The notes beneath the pieces are model-generated. The model worked only from the letters and a program-made list of their open reading frames with translations. It made no database searches and had not been told where the DNA came from. A program made the position numbers and the translations under genes. 26,375 nt of DNA from Aquiluna sp. (lineage in GTDB: Bacteria; Actinomycetota; Actinomycetes; Actinomycetales; Microbacteriaceae), in the NCBI GenBank assembly GCA_018402615.1, contig JAGYIH010000009.1, positions 1-26,375 on the forward strand. The letters run 5' to 3'. Every line of letters starts with the position of its first letter. The stretch's first letter is position 1. This document shows positions 14,985 to 22,593 of this stretch, in pieces.

Positions 14985-16337
14985 ATGTCAAAGCTTCGTC
15001 TTGCCGTTATCGGTGCTGGTCCAGCCGGCATCTATGCATCGGACCTTATTATCAAGGCCGATAGGGACTTTGACGTATCCATAGATTTATTCGATTTGCT
15101 TCCGGCACCCTACGGCCTAGTTCGATATGGCGTCGCACCTGACCACCCCAGAATCAAGGGCATCATTCGTGCGCTCTATGAAGTATTGGACCGCGGCGAC
15201 ATTCGCTTTTTTGGAAATGTGCGCTACGGCCAAGACCTAACCCTTGAAGACCTAAAAAAGCACTACAACGCTGTGATCTTTGCCACCGGGGCCATCAGCG
15301 ACGCCGAACTAAGCATTCCAGGTGCAGACCTCGACGGCAGCTTTGGAGCTGCTGACTTTGTGAATTGGTATGACGCACATCCCGACTTCCCACTTGATTG
15401 GCCGCTTGAGGCTAAGGAGATTGCCGTTATCGGTAATGGCAACGTGGCTTTGGATGTTGCAAGGATGCTTTCCAAGAGCCCTGACGACCTGCTGTCCACC
15501 GATATTCCAGACCACGTTTACCAGGGATTGAGTAAATCCCCGGTGACAGACGTCCACGTCTTTGGTCGTCGCGGTCCCGCACAAGTCAAGTTTTCGCCAC
15601 TTGAATTGCGAGAAGCTTTGGAAATCCAGGGCGTTCAGGCAATCGTCTACGACGAGGACTTCCAATACGATCAGGGCTCACAAGAGGCAATTGATTCCAA
15701 CAACCAAATTCGGGTAATGGTAAAGACCCTTGAGAACCTAAGAGAAAATCCAAAGCCCGCTCAGGCGCGCAGACTGCACCTGCACTTTTTTGCCAGCCCG
15801 AAAGAAATCCTGGGTAAAGATGGCAGGGTTGTCGGCTTGAGAATTGAGAAGACCGAGCTTGATGGCACGGGCAATGTCAGGACTACCGGTGAGACCATCG
15901 ACTACCCGGTTCAGGCTGTCTACCGCGCAGTTGGATACCAAGGCTCGGCATTGAGCGAAATCCCGTTTGACCAAAAGTATGGGGTAATCAAAAACGACGA
16001 GGGCCGGGTGCTAGACGATGCCGGTAATCAGATTCCGGGTACCTACTGCACCGGGTGGATTAAGCGCGGACCGGTGGGGCTTATTGGCCACACCAAGGCG
16101 GATGCCATTGAAACCATTTCGCACGTTATTGCCGACCGGGCAAGCTGGTGGCAACCGCCTCTTCCTGATCAGGAAGCAATCATTCAGACCCTTAGCAATC
16201 GAGGCGTTGACTTTATTGCCTGGGACAACTGGCTACTAATTGATGCTGCTGAGAAGAATCTTGGTGAAGCGACGGGCAGGGAACGCCTTAAGCTGTTTAA
16301 TCGAGCTCAAATGCTCGATATTTCTAAAGGAAGTTAA
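14985..16337 (+). CDS. fprA: Ferredoxin--NADP+ reductase, FprA/adrenodoxin reductase type
   Basis: FAD flavoprotein moving electrons between NADPH and ferredoxin. The 450-residue protein begins with the FAD Rossmann motif AVIGAGPAGIYASD (7-20), then APYGLVRYGVAPDHPRIKG, a second nucleotide-binding motif AVIGNGNVALDVARML near residue 147, the NADP-linked HVFGRRGPAQVKF, and the C-terminal GPVGLIGHTKADA. This order is diagnostic of the FprA/adrenodoxin-reductase group. AGGAAG lies 6 nt before ATG 14985, and the gene starts 15 nt after the polyprenyl synthase, so it may be the end of that transcript. Its stop is directly followed by the TTG of the MFS gene. What ferredoxin or P450 it serves cannot be seen here. 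Confidence 0.94.
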   Translation: MSKLRLAVIGAGPAGIYASDLIIKADRDFDVSIDLFDLLPAPYGLVRYGVAPDHPRIKGIIRALYEVLDRGDIRFFGNVRYGQDLTLEDLKKHYNAVIFATGAISDAELSIPGADLDGSFGAADFVNWYDAHPDFPLDWPLEAKEIAVIGNGNVALDVARMLSKSPDDLLSTDIPDHVYQGLSKSPVTDVHVFGRRGPAQVKFSPLELREALEIQGVQAIVYDEDFQYDQGSQEAIDSNNQIRVMVKTLENLRENPKPAQARRLHLHFFASPKEILGKDGRVVGLRIEKTELDGTGNVRTTGETIDYPVQAVYRAVGYQGSALSEIPFDQKYGVIKNDEGRVLDDAGNQIPGTYCTGWIKRGPVGLIGHTKADAIETISHVIADRASWWQPPLPDQEAIIQTLSNRGVDFIAWDNWLLIDAAEKNLGEATGRERLKLFNRAQMLDISKGS

Positions 16338-17609
16338 TTGCAACAGCTGCCACGCGAGAGGCTAAAAAAAGCCCAGATCGCAATGCTGCTCACATTTATT
16401 TTCATGGGCCACGCGGCCCTTTCCTCAGTTGCTTGGGTTCCTGAATATATCGATCGCCTAGATGTATCGTTCGCGACCTGGGGAACCATCATCGGACTTG
16501 GTGTTATTGGGTCAATTACCCCGTTGTTTTTTGCTTCAAGACTGATGACGCGGTTTGGGTCTCGGGTTTTGATTCGAGTCTCGAATTACGGTGGCATGGT
16601 CGCACTGGTTTCCCTTGGCCTCACCACAGATCCGGCCCTCTGGTTCTTTTTCAATATGGCATTCAACTTTTGCATGTCGCTGCTGGGTGTCAGTGTGAAC
16701 TCTCACGGAGTCCTGCTGCAGAAAAAGATCAGCAAGAACATCATTGGCCGGCTGCACGCCGGCTGGAGCGTGGGTGCTGTCATGGCAGCCTTCAGTGGCG
16801 GCCTTGCAACAGTGTTTTTGCCGCTTGAGGTTTACCTAGTCATCGTTGCCATTTCTACCCTGATTATTTTTGAGTTCAGCCTGCGTTCGCTGTTGAGTCC
16901 TAACGAGGATGGTCACCTTGAGGAAAAAGCCGGCGTGGTGAAGCGACGCTTTTACCAGATGCCCTCTCAGGTTTGGCTTTTGGCCTTTGGACTGTTTTGC
17001 GGCGTCTACCCCGAGGTCGCGATTATTGACTGGGCAGCGGTGTTTGCTCGCGATGTGCTCAATGCTGAGGTCGCGCTTCGCTCAGTGCCATTTGCAACCT
17101 TCATGGTCGGCATGATTGCGGGACGACTCTCGATGACCCGCCTTGCCGAGCGCTTTCACCCGCACCTGATGGCCTCTCGCGGTTCGTTTATGGCGGCGAT
17201 TGCTTTGGCACTCACTGCGATCTTTGCCCCAATTCTTACCGATAGTTCTCCAACCCTTGGTTTGGTTGTGGCAGCGCTGCTTTGGGGGCTTGCAGGCCTT
17301 GGACTTTCCCCAGTTTCGCCATCGTTCTTCTCTGCCGCGGGTCACATTCCTGGCGTCTCAACGTCCTGGGCGGTTTCACGACTCAGCCTGTTTAACTCGA
17401 TGGTTGCGATTGGTGCCAAGACCATGATGGGTGCGCTTACCGAAGGTGTCGGACTGTCGCTCGCGTTTTTCTTCCCCATCACCCTCGCGATTGGTGCTGG
17501 GGTGATTGCCGGCTTGTTTGCCTCGCGTGCTAGAAGAAGCGAGCTGGATGCAGCCGCTCCTCCCACTGGACCAATCTCGATCATCGTTAGCCCTGAGTCC
17601 AGTCGTTAG
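16338..17609 (+). CDS. MFS transporter
   Basis: Major facilitator superfamily permease of 423 residues with about twelve transmembrane segments. The helix 2-3 loop ASRLMTRFGSRVLIRVSNYG and the matching loop after helix 8 (GRLSMTRLAERFHP) are the usual MFS repeats. Substrate is unknown; the sequence resembles the YbjJ-like/fucose-permease-like branch by general look, without proof. It starts at TTG 16338 immediately after the fprA stop, with AAAGGAAG (16326-16333) as a good ribosome site, so the two genes are probably cotranscribed. Its stop codon TAG overlaps the -10 box of manA. Confidence 0.85.
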   Translation: MQQLPRERLKKAQIAMLLTFIFMGHAALSSVAWVPEYIDRLDVSFATWGTIIGLGVIGSITPLFFASRLMTRFGSRVLIRVSNYGGMVALVSLGLTTDPALWFFFNMAFNFCMSLLGVSVNSHGVLLQKKISKNIIGRLHAGWSVGAVMAAFSGGLATVFLPLEVYLVIVAISTLIIFEFSLRSLLSPNEDGHLEEKAGVVKRRFYQMPSQVWLLAFGLFCGVYPEVAIIDWAAVFARDVLNAEVALRSVPFATFMVGMIAGRLSMTRLAERFHPHLMASRGSFMAAIALALTAIFAPILTDSSPTLGLVVAALLWGLAGLGLSPVSPSFFSAAGHIPGVSTSWAVSRLSLFNSMVAIGAKTMMGALTEGVGLSLAFFFPITLAIGAGVIAGLFASRARRSELDAAAPPTGPISIIVSPESSR

Positions 17610-17612
17610 TCT
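17607..17612 (+). promoter_or_regulatory. manA -10 box (leaderless), overlapping upstream stop codon
   Basis: TAGTCT ends exactly 6 nt before the GTG at 17619, and its first three bases are also the stop codon of the MFS gene. No ribosome site lies in the 9-nt gap. The box is identical to the plus-strand menB box. Confidence 0.5.
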
Positions 17613-17618
17613 TAGTTC

Positions 17619-18695
17619 GTGACGCTTTTCTTGATTGGCAATCAACCGATGCCCTATGCCTGGGGCTCTGAGCACCTAATCCAAGACCTCACCGGGCTTG
17701 GGACAATCGGTGAGCCAGCGGCAGAGCTCTGGTTTGGTTCACACAACACTGCACCCTCAAAACTGCTCTCCGCTGATTCTGGAACCCTTGCCGACATCGC
17801 TCCGGAACTGGGATTTTTGGTTAAGTTCTTGGCGGCCGAAAAGCCGCTTTCGATTCAGGCACATCCCTCCAAGCAAAGAGCAGAAGATCAGTTTGGCGCT
17901 GGCCACAAAAGCTATTCCGATGCCAATCACAAGCCCGAGATGATCATTGCTATTAGCGAGTTTGAGGCCCTTTGTGGATTTAGGGACCCAGAGGAAATCC
18001 GCAGGGACTTAGGCTCACTTGCAAACCAGAATCCAATCTTCCAACCCTTGCAGCAGGCGTTTGAGCATGGCGGAATCAAAGGCGCCTTGCAGTTTGCCTT
18101 TGACAACAATCTTGCTCAGGAATTGCTTGCAGAGCTAGCGGTGCTAGATGCAAGCAGGCAGCAGCTGGTCAGCAGGTTGGCTGCTGATTTCCCAGGTGAT
18201 GTAGGAGTCATGATCGGCGGGCTGATGTTGCAGCACGTGGTGTTGGCTAAAGGGGAGGCCCTGTTCATGCCGGCAGGGAATATCCATTCCTACCTCAAGG
18301 GTTTGGGGGTTGAGGTCATGGCCTCCAGCAACAACGTGCTGCGCGGTGGGCTAACTCAAAAGCCCATTGACGTGCCCGAGCTGATGCAGGTTCTAGATTT
18401 CAGCCCGCTGCAAGACCCCCGTGTAGTGCCAGTGAAAGTTGCTACCGGACTCACTCACTACCCGGCCGATGTTTCGGACTTCAGTGTCTACGGGGTCGAT
18501 GTGAGTGGCACAAATATGCTCATCGATCTTGAACTTAGGGGTTCAATGATTGTGGTTTGTGTTTCTGGTGAGCTCGAGATCTCCACCTCGGCACAGGAGT
18601 ATCAGAAACTTTCCCGCGGTCAGGCGGCTTTCGTAGCGGATGCCAGGCTGTTTTCTATTACCGGCAGTGGCGCCGGTTATCTGGCCATGGGTTAG
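17619..18695 (+). CDS. manA: Mannose-6-phosphate isomerase, class I
   Basis: Zinc-dependent cupin enzyme interconverting mannose 6-phosphate and fructose 6-phosphate; it links mannose catabolism to glycolysis or supplies mannose for GDP-mannose. The 358-residue protein has the metal-site segments [15 protein letters not shown] (about residues 81-95) and [20 protein letters not shown], and the type I PMI block [17 protein letters not shown] followed by [19 protein letters not shown]. Start is GTG 17619. It is convergent with yajQ, sharing the four bases TTAG at the stops. A downstream mannoside operon at 21-26 kb could need it, but the AGE product may bypass this step; they are not adjacent. 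Confidence 0.95.
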   Translation: MTLFLIGNQPMPYAWGSEHLIQDLTGLGTIGEPAAELWFGSHNTAPSKLLSADSGTLADIAPELGFLVKFLAAEKPLSIQAHPSKQRAEDQFGAGHKSYSDANHKPEMIIAISEFEALCGFRDPEEIRRDLGSLANQNPIFQPLQQAFEHGGIKGALQFAFDNNLAQELLAELAVLDASRQQLVSRLAADFPGDVGVMIGGLMLQHVVLAKGEALFMPAGNIHSYLKGLGVEVMASSNNVLRGGLTQKPIDVPELMQVLDFSPLQDPRVVPVKVATGLTHYPADVSDFSVYGVDVSGTNMLIDLELRGSMIVVCVSGELEISTSAQEYQKLSRGQAAFVADARLFSITGSGAGYLAMG

Positions 18696-19183
18696 CGGTA
18701 GTTCGTAAACTGCAAATCGATATCGAGGTCCGCTCCCTTTAGAAGAGCAATCACCTCTTGCAGTTCATCGCGGCTCTTACTTTGAACCCGAAGCTCATCA
18801 CCTTGAATCTGAGACTTGACGTTCTTGGGACCCTCATCGCGAATCAACTTGGAAATCTTTTTGGCCTGCTCCTGGTCGATGCCATTTTTCAGACTCGAGC
18901 TGATTCGGTATTCCTTGCCGGAGGCAAACGGCTCGGAGGAGACCAGGCTCTTTAGAGAGATACCTCGCTTGATGAGCTTGGACTGGAAGACGTCCAAAAC
19001 TGCCTTGGCACGCTCTTCGGAGCTCGCCTTGATCAGCACGTCCTCGCCACTCCATTCAATGGATGCGCCGGTGCCCTTGAAGTCATAGCGCTGCTCGACT
19101 TCCTTGGCCGCCTGGTTCAGAGCGTTCTGAGCCTCTTGGTGGTCGACCTTACTTACAACGTCAAATGATGATGAATCAGCCAT
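18692..19183 (-). CDS. yajQ: YajQ family nucleotide-binding protein
   Basis: Small cytoplasmic protein of the YajQ/UPF0234 family, 163 residues, with two ferredoxin-like halves. The N-terminal [20 protein letters not shown] and RYDFKGT and the middle KRGISLKSL are family hallmarks. Some members bind cyclic di-GMP and act as effectors; others have been tied to RNA or tRNA binding. Which applies here is unknown, and this window contains no cyclic-di-GMP enzymes. The start is ATG 19183 with TAGAAT exactly 7 nt upstream on minus, so it probably has its own leaderless promoter even though it follows lacI by only 10 nt. Its end overlaps the manA end by 4 nt. Confidence 0.93.
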   Translation of the reverse strand: MADSSSFDVVSKVDHQEAQNALNQAAKEVEQRYDFKGTGASIEWSGEDVLIKASSEERAKAVLDVFQSKLIKRGISLKSLVSSEPFASGKEYRISSSLKNGIDQEQAKKISKLIRDEGPKNVKSQIQGDELRVQSKSRDELQEVIALLKGADLDIDLQFTNYR

Positions 19184-19190
19184 GTCCCAA

Positions 19191-19196
19191 ATTCTA
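19191..19196 (-). promoter_or_regulatory. yajQ -10 box (leaderless)
   Basis: TAGAAT on the minus strand ends 7 nt before the ATG at 19183. It overlaps the last codons of lacI. No ribosome site is seen between it and the start. Confidence 0.45.
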
Positions 19197-20222
19197 CTTA
19201 GCGCTGCGTCTTGCGGTTGAGGAGCGAACTATTAGATCTATCGGCCAGATGCTGAGCTGCTCAAAGTTTTTGAGCTGCTTTTCATCGTCTGACTCCAAGA
19301 TGTCCAGAATCAGGTTTGCTCCCTTGGCACCCTGTTCGGTTGTGGTTTGGTCAATCGTGGAAAGACCGTAGAACACTCCCATCGGGTGACCATCCATGCC
19401 GATGACACTCACGTCCTGCGGAACCCTGATTCCCAAATCACGCGCCGCTTGAATGGCACCAAAGCCCATTTCGTCCGATGCGCAGAAGATTGCGGTGGGC
19501 GCGCTTCTGGGATCTCCAAGCATTTGCTTGGCGGCGTGATAACCGCCGGCAATTGTGAAATCGGCCTCAGCCATCCACTGCGGGTGAAAGTCCAGATTGG
19601 CATCCAGCAGCGCCTCGTGATACCCGGTCTTACGCAGGTAGGGCTGGTGGAAGTCCATCTCGCTTGCAGGGTTTCCAGAGATCATTCCAATCTCGGTGTG
19701 ACCCAGCGAGATCAGGTGCTGGGTGGCAAGCCGTCCCGCCCCCTCATCATCAATGGTTAGTGAGCGTGCACCGGGGATTGGCCCACCAATTCCAATAATT
19801 GGCTTTTGCAGGTCGGTCAGGTTCTTTAGTTCTCTTTGAGAAAGCTTGAGTGCAACCGTGAGAACGCCATCCACCCGCTGACGCAGCACCAGGTCTTCAA
19901 AGATTCGTCTGCGGTGTGACTCACCGCCGGAGAGGTTATAAAGCGTGACGTCGTAGCCGCGGTTGACCAGGGCATTTACGATGCCCTCCAGAACCGCAGA
20001 GAAGAACCAGCTCTGGATGAACGGCACCACGACCCCAATGTTTTTTGAGCGCCCGGTGGCAAGCGTGTAGGCGGAGGAGGATGCAACATATCCCAGCTCC
20101 TGGGCGGCCTTTAGGACCTTTTCCCGAGCCCTGGCAGAGACGTGAGCCTTGCCATTGAGCGCTCTTGAGACTGTGGCGGTTGACACCCCAGCTAGCTGGG
20201 CAACCTCGACGATTCCTATCAT
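19194..20222 (-). CDS. LacI family transcriptional regulator
   Basis: DNA-binding repressor of 342 residues. The N-terminal helix-turn-helix and hinge are clear: [19 protein letters not shown] (6-24), then [18 protein letters not shown]. The periplasmic-binding-protein-like effector domain follows, with [44 protein letters not shown], and [31 protein letters not shown]. Family members bind sugars or sugar phosphates; the ligand here is unknown. A perfect inverted repeat sits just upstream of the ATG and overlaps the likely -10, so it probably represses itself. The nearest sugar operon (mannoside/xylose, 21-26 kb) is a candidate target, but I found no copy of the operator inside the part of that operon within the window; its promoter is beyond the right edge. 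Confidence 0.92.
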   Translation of the reverse strand: MIGIVEVAQLAGVSTATVSRALNGKAHVSARAREKVLKAAQELGYVASSSAYTLATGRSKNIGVVVPFIQSWFFSAVLEGIVNALVNRGYDVTLYNLSGGESHRRRIFEDLVLRQRVDGVLTVALKLSQRELKNLTDLQKPIIGIGGPIPGARSLTIDDEGAGRLATQHLISLGHTEIGMISGNPASEMDFHQPYLRKTGYHEALLDANLDFHPQWMAEADFTIAGGYHAAKQMLGDPRSAPTAIFCASDEMGFGAIQAARDLGIRVPQDVSVIGMDGHPMGVFYGLSTIDQTTTEQGAKGANLILDILESDDEKQLKNFEQLSIWPIDLIVRSSTARRSAK

Positions 20223-20227
20223 TAGTC

Positions 20228-20251
20228 AAAACTGTAAAGCCTTACAGTTTT
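20228..20251. promoter_or_regulatory. Inverted-repeat operator upstream of lacI
   Basis: Perfect 10-bp arms AAAACTGTAA (20228-20237) and TTACAGTTTT (20242-20251) flank AGCC. The core TGTAAAGCCTTACA has the size and symmetry of LacI-family sites. It begins 5 nt upstream of the lacI start, and the minus-strand TACAGT inside it (20236-20231), 8 nt before the ATG, may be the lacI -10. Binding here would block lacI transcription and lies about 20 nt from the tRNA-Tyr promoter region. Confidence 0.7.
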
Positions 20252-20270
20252 TCCCGCCACAGCCGAACCC

Positions 20271-20276
20271 TAAAAT
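20271..20276 (+). promoter_or_regulatory. Candidate tRNA-Tyr -10 box
   Basis: TAAAAT on plus would start transcription near 20283, about 28 nt before the mature tRNA 5' end. TATTGT at 20281-20286 is a second option. No convincing -35 was found, so this is tentative. Confidence 0.35.
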
Positions 20277-20310
20277 CGGGTATTGTTTCCAAGTGCCCAA
20301 AAGCACATCC

Positions 20311-20395
20311 GGCTAGTTACCCAAGCGGCCAAAGGGATCTGACTGTAAATCAGCTGTCTCAGACTTCGGGGGTTCGAATCCCTCACTAGCCACCA
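20311..20395 (+). tRNA. tRNA-Tyr (anticodon GTA), CCA encoded
   Basis: The acceptor stem GGCTAGT (20311-20317) pairs with ACTAGCC (20385-20391), followed by discriminator A and encoded CCA (20393-20395). The anticodon arm CTGA/TCAG closes the loop CTGTAAA with GTA at 20345-20347. The T arm GGGGGTTCGAATCCCTC has the standard TTCGAAT loop. The variable arm is long (CTGTCTCAGACTTCG region), as expected of class II bacterial tRNA-Tyr. Length 85 nt. Confidence 0.97.
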
Positions 20396-20420
20396 ATCCC
20401 CCGCAATGCGGGGGATTTTT
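20395..20420 (+). terminator. Rho-independent terminator after tRNA-Tyr
   Basis: A perfect 10-bp stem AATCCCCCGC (20395-20404) / GCGGGGGATT (20408-20417) with loop AAT is followed by TTT. The stem's first base is the last A of the tRNA CCA, so the hairpin abuts the mature 3' end. It also separates the tRNA from the oncoming psiE-like gene. Confidence 0.9.
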
Positions 20421-20460
20421 GGGTTGGGGCTGAGAGCTCTCTTATGGCGGTGAAACCTTG

Positions 20461-20973
20461 TTAGCCCCGAGCGGGTTTGGTCTTGTAGTCCTTTTCCGCC
20501 ATGCGGGTCATCAGAATTGCAAAGACCAGCGCTATCACTATGCCGCCGTTGACCAAGAGTTCAATAATGCCTCGTTCGAAGGCCTCCGGGGTCTTGCCAA
20601 TCGACAGGGTCAAAGAGGAGCCAACCGACAGGATGTGTCGAACCGAGGCGATAACGCCAATCACCAGGAATCGACTTAGCTGGTAGAAGCCGGTGTTGAA
20701 CCTGGCAATAACGGTCCTTGCGATCTCCAAGATGATGACCACGAACAAAATGTCGTTGATGGCCTGCAGCATGCCGTTTGGATAGAACGGTGTGGTGGTG
20801 AGAAGTCTCTGGACCGTGAAGACTACGGCCCCCAGGGCAACCAGGAACAGCAGGGCCGTTAGAACGACGTGGAAGACATCTTCAATGGCGTCCACGGCCT
20901 TGGTTGGAATCATTGAAGGCTTTGCTTCTTCAGACTCAATGTCAACGGTCACTGGAGCTTGTTTTTTATCCAT
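20461..20973 (-). CDS. PsiE-like phosphate-starvation-inducible family membrane protein
   Basis: A 170-residue protein with a hydrophilic N-terminus (about 1-28) and four transmembrane segments (about 33-58, 72-90, 98-118, 138-160). The middle segments ILFVVIILEIARTVIARF and FLVIGVIASVRHIL are characteristic of the PsiE family, where the ILE and IASVRHIL parts are well kept. PsiE is induced by phosphate starvation in E. coli, but its function is not known, and no Pho-box is recognisable here. Start is ATG 20973. No good ribosome site is visible; CAAACT 5 nt before the ATG may be a poor -10. It stands alone between tRNA-Tyr and the sugar operon. Confidence 0.8.
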   Translation of the reverse strand: MDKKQAPVTVDIESEEAKPSMIPTKAVDAIEDVFHVVLTALLFLVALGAVVFTVQRLLTTTPFYPNGMLQAINDILFVVIILEIARTVIARFNTGFYQLSRFLVIGVIASVRHILSVGSSLTLSIGKTPEAFERGIIELLVNGGIVIALVFAILMTRMAEKDYKTKPARG

Positions 20974-21062
20974 GCTTCAGTTTGCACTGTTTTTTGCTCC
21001 GGCGAAAGCCATACGAACGTTACTGGACCCTCGCTCTTTGGCAAAAGACTTGTTTTAGTTAG

Positions 21063-21093
21063 AAAAAAAGTGGGATTACGAAGCCCTCAGGCT
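21063..21093 (-). terminator. Weak candidate terminator for the sugar operon
   Basis: On the minus strand after xylB, a short hairpin AGCC-TGAG-GGCT (21093-21082) is followed about 13 nt later by a run of seven T (21069-21063). The stem is only 4 bp before a mismatch and the T-run is distant, so this is uncertain. The 204-nt gap 20974-21177 shows no gene that I can support. Confidence 0.25.
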
Positions 21094-21177
21094 GCGCCCT
21101 GCCAGTATTCGATACAGCTCTAAATACTTGGCCAGTAGCTAGGCGATTCACCCCAATCCAACCGACAATTTAGATGC

Positions 21178-22590
21178 TCAGCTGCTTGCGGAGACGTAGG
21201 CGTCTCTGATTTCAGAGTATTTTTCTCGCGTCACCCGGTCTGCGTCAGCGCTAAGTACTTTGGTTTTTTTGGAGGGCCACGAAATTTCCGAGCCCGCCAA
21301 AACCGATGCCGCCTGTCTAGCAGCACCCAGAGCGACATATTCTCCCGGTTCGGGTAAGGACACGTTCATTCCAAAGATTGCCGGCGCGATCGCCTGCACC
21401 GCAGCGTTCCTCGCAGCGCCCCCAACCATAGTCAGAGCATCGACTGTCACCCCCAGGGCTGTGATGGCCTGGAGTGCCTCTGCAAGCCCGCAAAGGAGGC
21501 CCTCAATCGAGGCCCTGGCTATGTTGGCTGGGCTTAGGTTCGCGGCAGTGATGCCATAGAGCGAGCCCGTCGCATCTGGGAGGTTTGGCGTTCTTTCACC
21601 CTCAAAATATGGCAATAGCGTCAAACCACCTGCTCCGGGCGCTGCGGAAAGAGCTAGCTCAGCTAGTTGCTTGTGGCTAACTCCCAAGAGCTTGGCTGTG
21701 GCATCAAGCACCCTGGCTCCATTTAGAGTGCAAGCCAAAGGTAAATATTTTCCAGTCCCATCGGCAAAACCAGCCACTGTTCCGGAGGGGTCTTGCGTGG
21801 CTTCCCTCGCTATTACGCTCACAACCCCAGATGTCCCGAGCGAAAGCACACCTTGCCCCAGAGATGCTCCCAAGCCGAATGCGGCTGCGGCGTTATCGCC
21901 CATACCCGCTCCGATTGAGGCCCCACCCTTTAGGTTGCCTGCCAATTCAAATGGCCCCAGCACTCTGGGGAGTGCGAGATTCTTTCCAGCCGCCAGCTTC
22001 AAAATTTCGGGCAGATAACTTTCTTCAGAACTAGAAAAGTAACCCGTTCCACTGGCGTCACTTCTATCGGTTCTGAGGTCATCGATGCTCTTTGATCCCG
22101 ACAGTTTCCAAGTTAGCCAATCGTGTGGCAAACAAACCGCGGCAGCCCGACGCATTATTTCAGGTTCGTTCTCCAGAACCCAACGGAGTTTGGTCACGGT
22201 GAAGGACGCAACCGGGACTGAACCGGTCAGCTGTGACCATGCCAACCTGCCATCTTGCTGCTGAGAGCTTGCGAGCAGCTGAATCAGGGACTCGGCCTGA
22301 GAGGCGGATCTAACGTCATTCCAAAGTAGTGCCGGCCTTAAAACCTCGCCCATTTCGTCGAGCAGGACCATGCCATGCTGCTGTCCAGCAATCGAAATAG
22401 CCAAAACATCTTGAATCCCACCGGCCTGCGCTATCGCTTCATCAAGTGCGGCCAACCAGTGATCGGGGTCAACTTCCGTACCCTCTGGGTGCCGGGCATT
22501 GCCCGTTCTAAGAACCTGCCCGGTTTCAGCATCTGCGATGACCACCTTGCAGGATTGGGTCGAGGAGTCTACTCCGGCAACCAGAGGCAT
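21178..22590 (-). CDS. xylB: Xylulokinase
   Basis: FGGY-family kinase that phosphorylates D-xylulose to xylulose 5-phosphate for the pentose phosphate pathway. The 470-residue protein starts with GVDSSTQSCKVVIADAE and has AISIAGQQHGMVLLD, LLWNDVRS, LPHDWLTWKLSG, TDRSDASGTGYF, the catalytic-Asp region GMGDNAAAAFGLG, the ATP-binding SLGTSGVVSV, and the C-terminal signature MVGGAARNAAVQAIAP. QQHGM and the position beside xylose isomerase support xylulokinase over other FGGY kinases. ATG 22590 lies 3 nt after the xylA stop with AGGT upstream. The frame is intact, unlike xylA directly upstream in the operon, and this contrast matters for judging those frameshifts. Confidence 0.94.
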   Translation of the reverse strand: MPLVAGVDSSTQSCKVVIADAETGQVLRTGNARHPEGTEVDPDHWLAALDEAIAQAGGIQDVLAISIAGQQHGMVLLDEMGEVLRPALLWNDVRSASQAESLIQLLASSQQQDGRLAWSQLTGSVPVASFTVTKLRWVLENEPEIMRRAAAVCLPHDWLTWKLSGSKSIDDLRTDRSDASGTGYFSSSEESYLPEILKLAAGKNLALPRVLGPFELAGNLKGGASIGAGMGDNAAAAFGLGASLGQGVLSLGTSGVVSVIAREATQDPSGTVAGFADGTGKYLPLACTLNGARVLDATAKLLGVSHKQLAELALSAAPGAGGLTLLPYFEGERTPNLPDATGSLYGITAANLSPANIARASIEGLLCGLAEALQAITALGVTVDALTMVGGAARNAAVQAIAPAIFGMNVSLPEPGEYVALGAARQAASVLAGSEISWPSKKTKVLSADADRVTREKYSEIRDAYVSASS

Positions 22591-22593
22591 GAT

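Noticed and set aside
20974..21177. Small RNA or small gene in the gap between the psiE-like gene and xylB
   Set aside because: Only a weak hairpin and an A-run were seen; no promoter-terminator pair or coding frame supports a gene.
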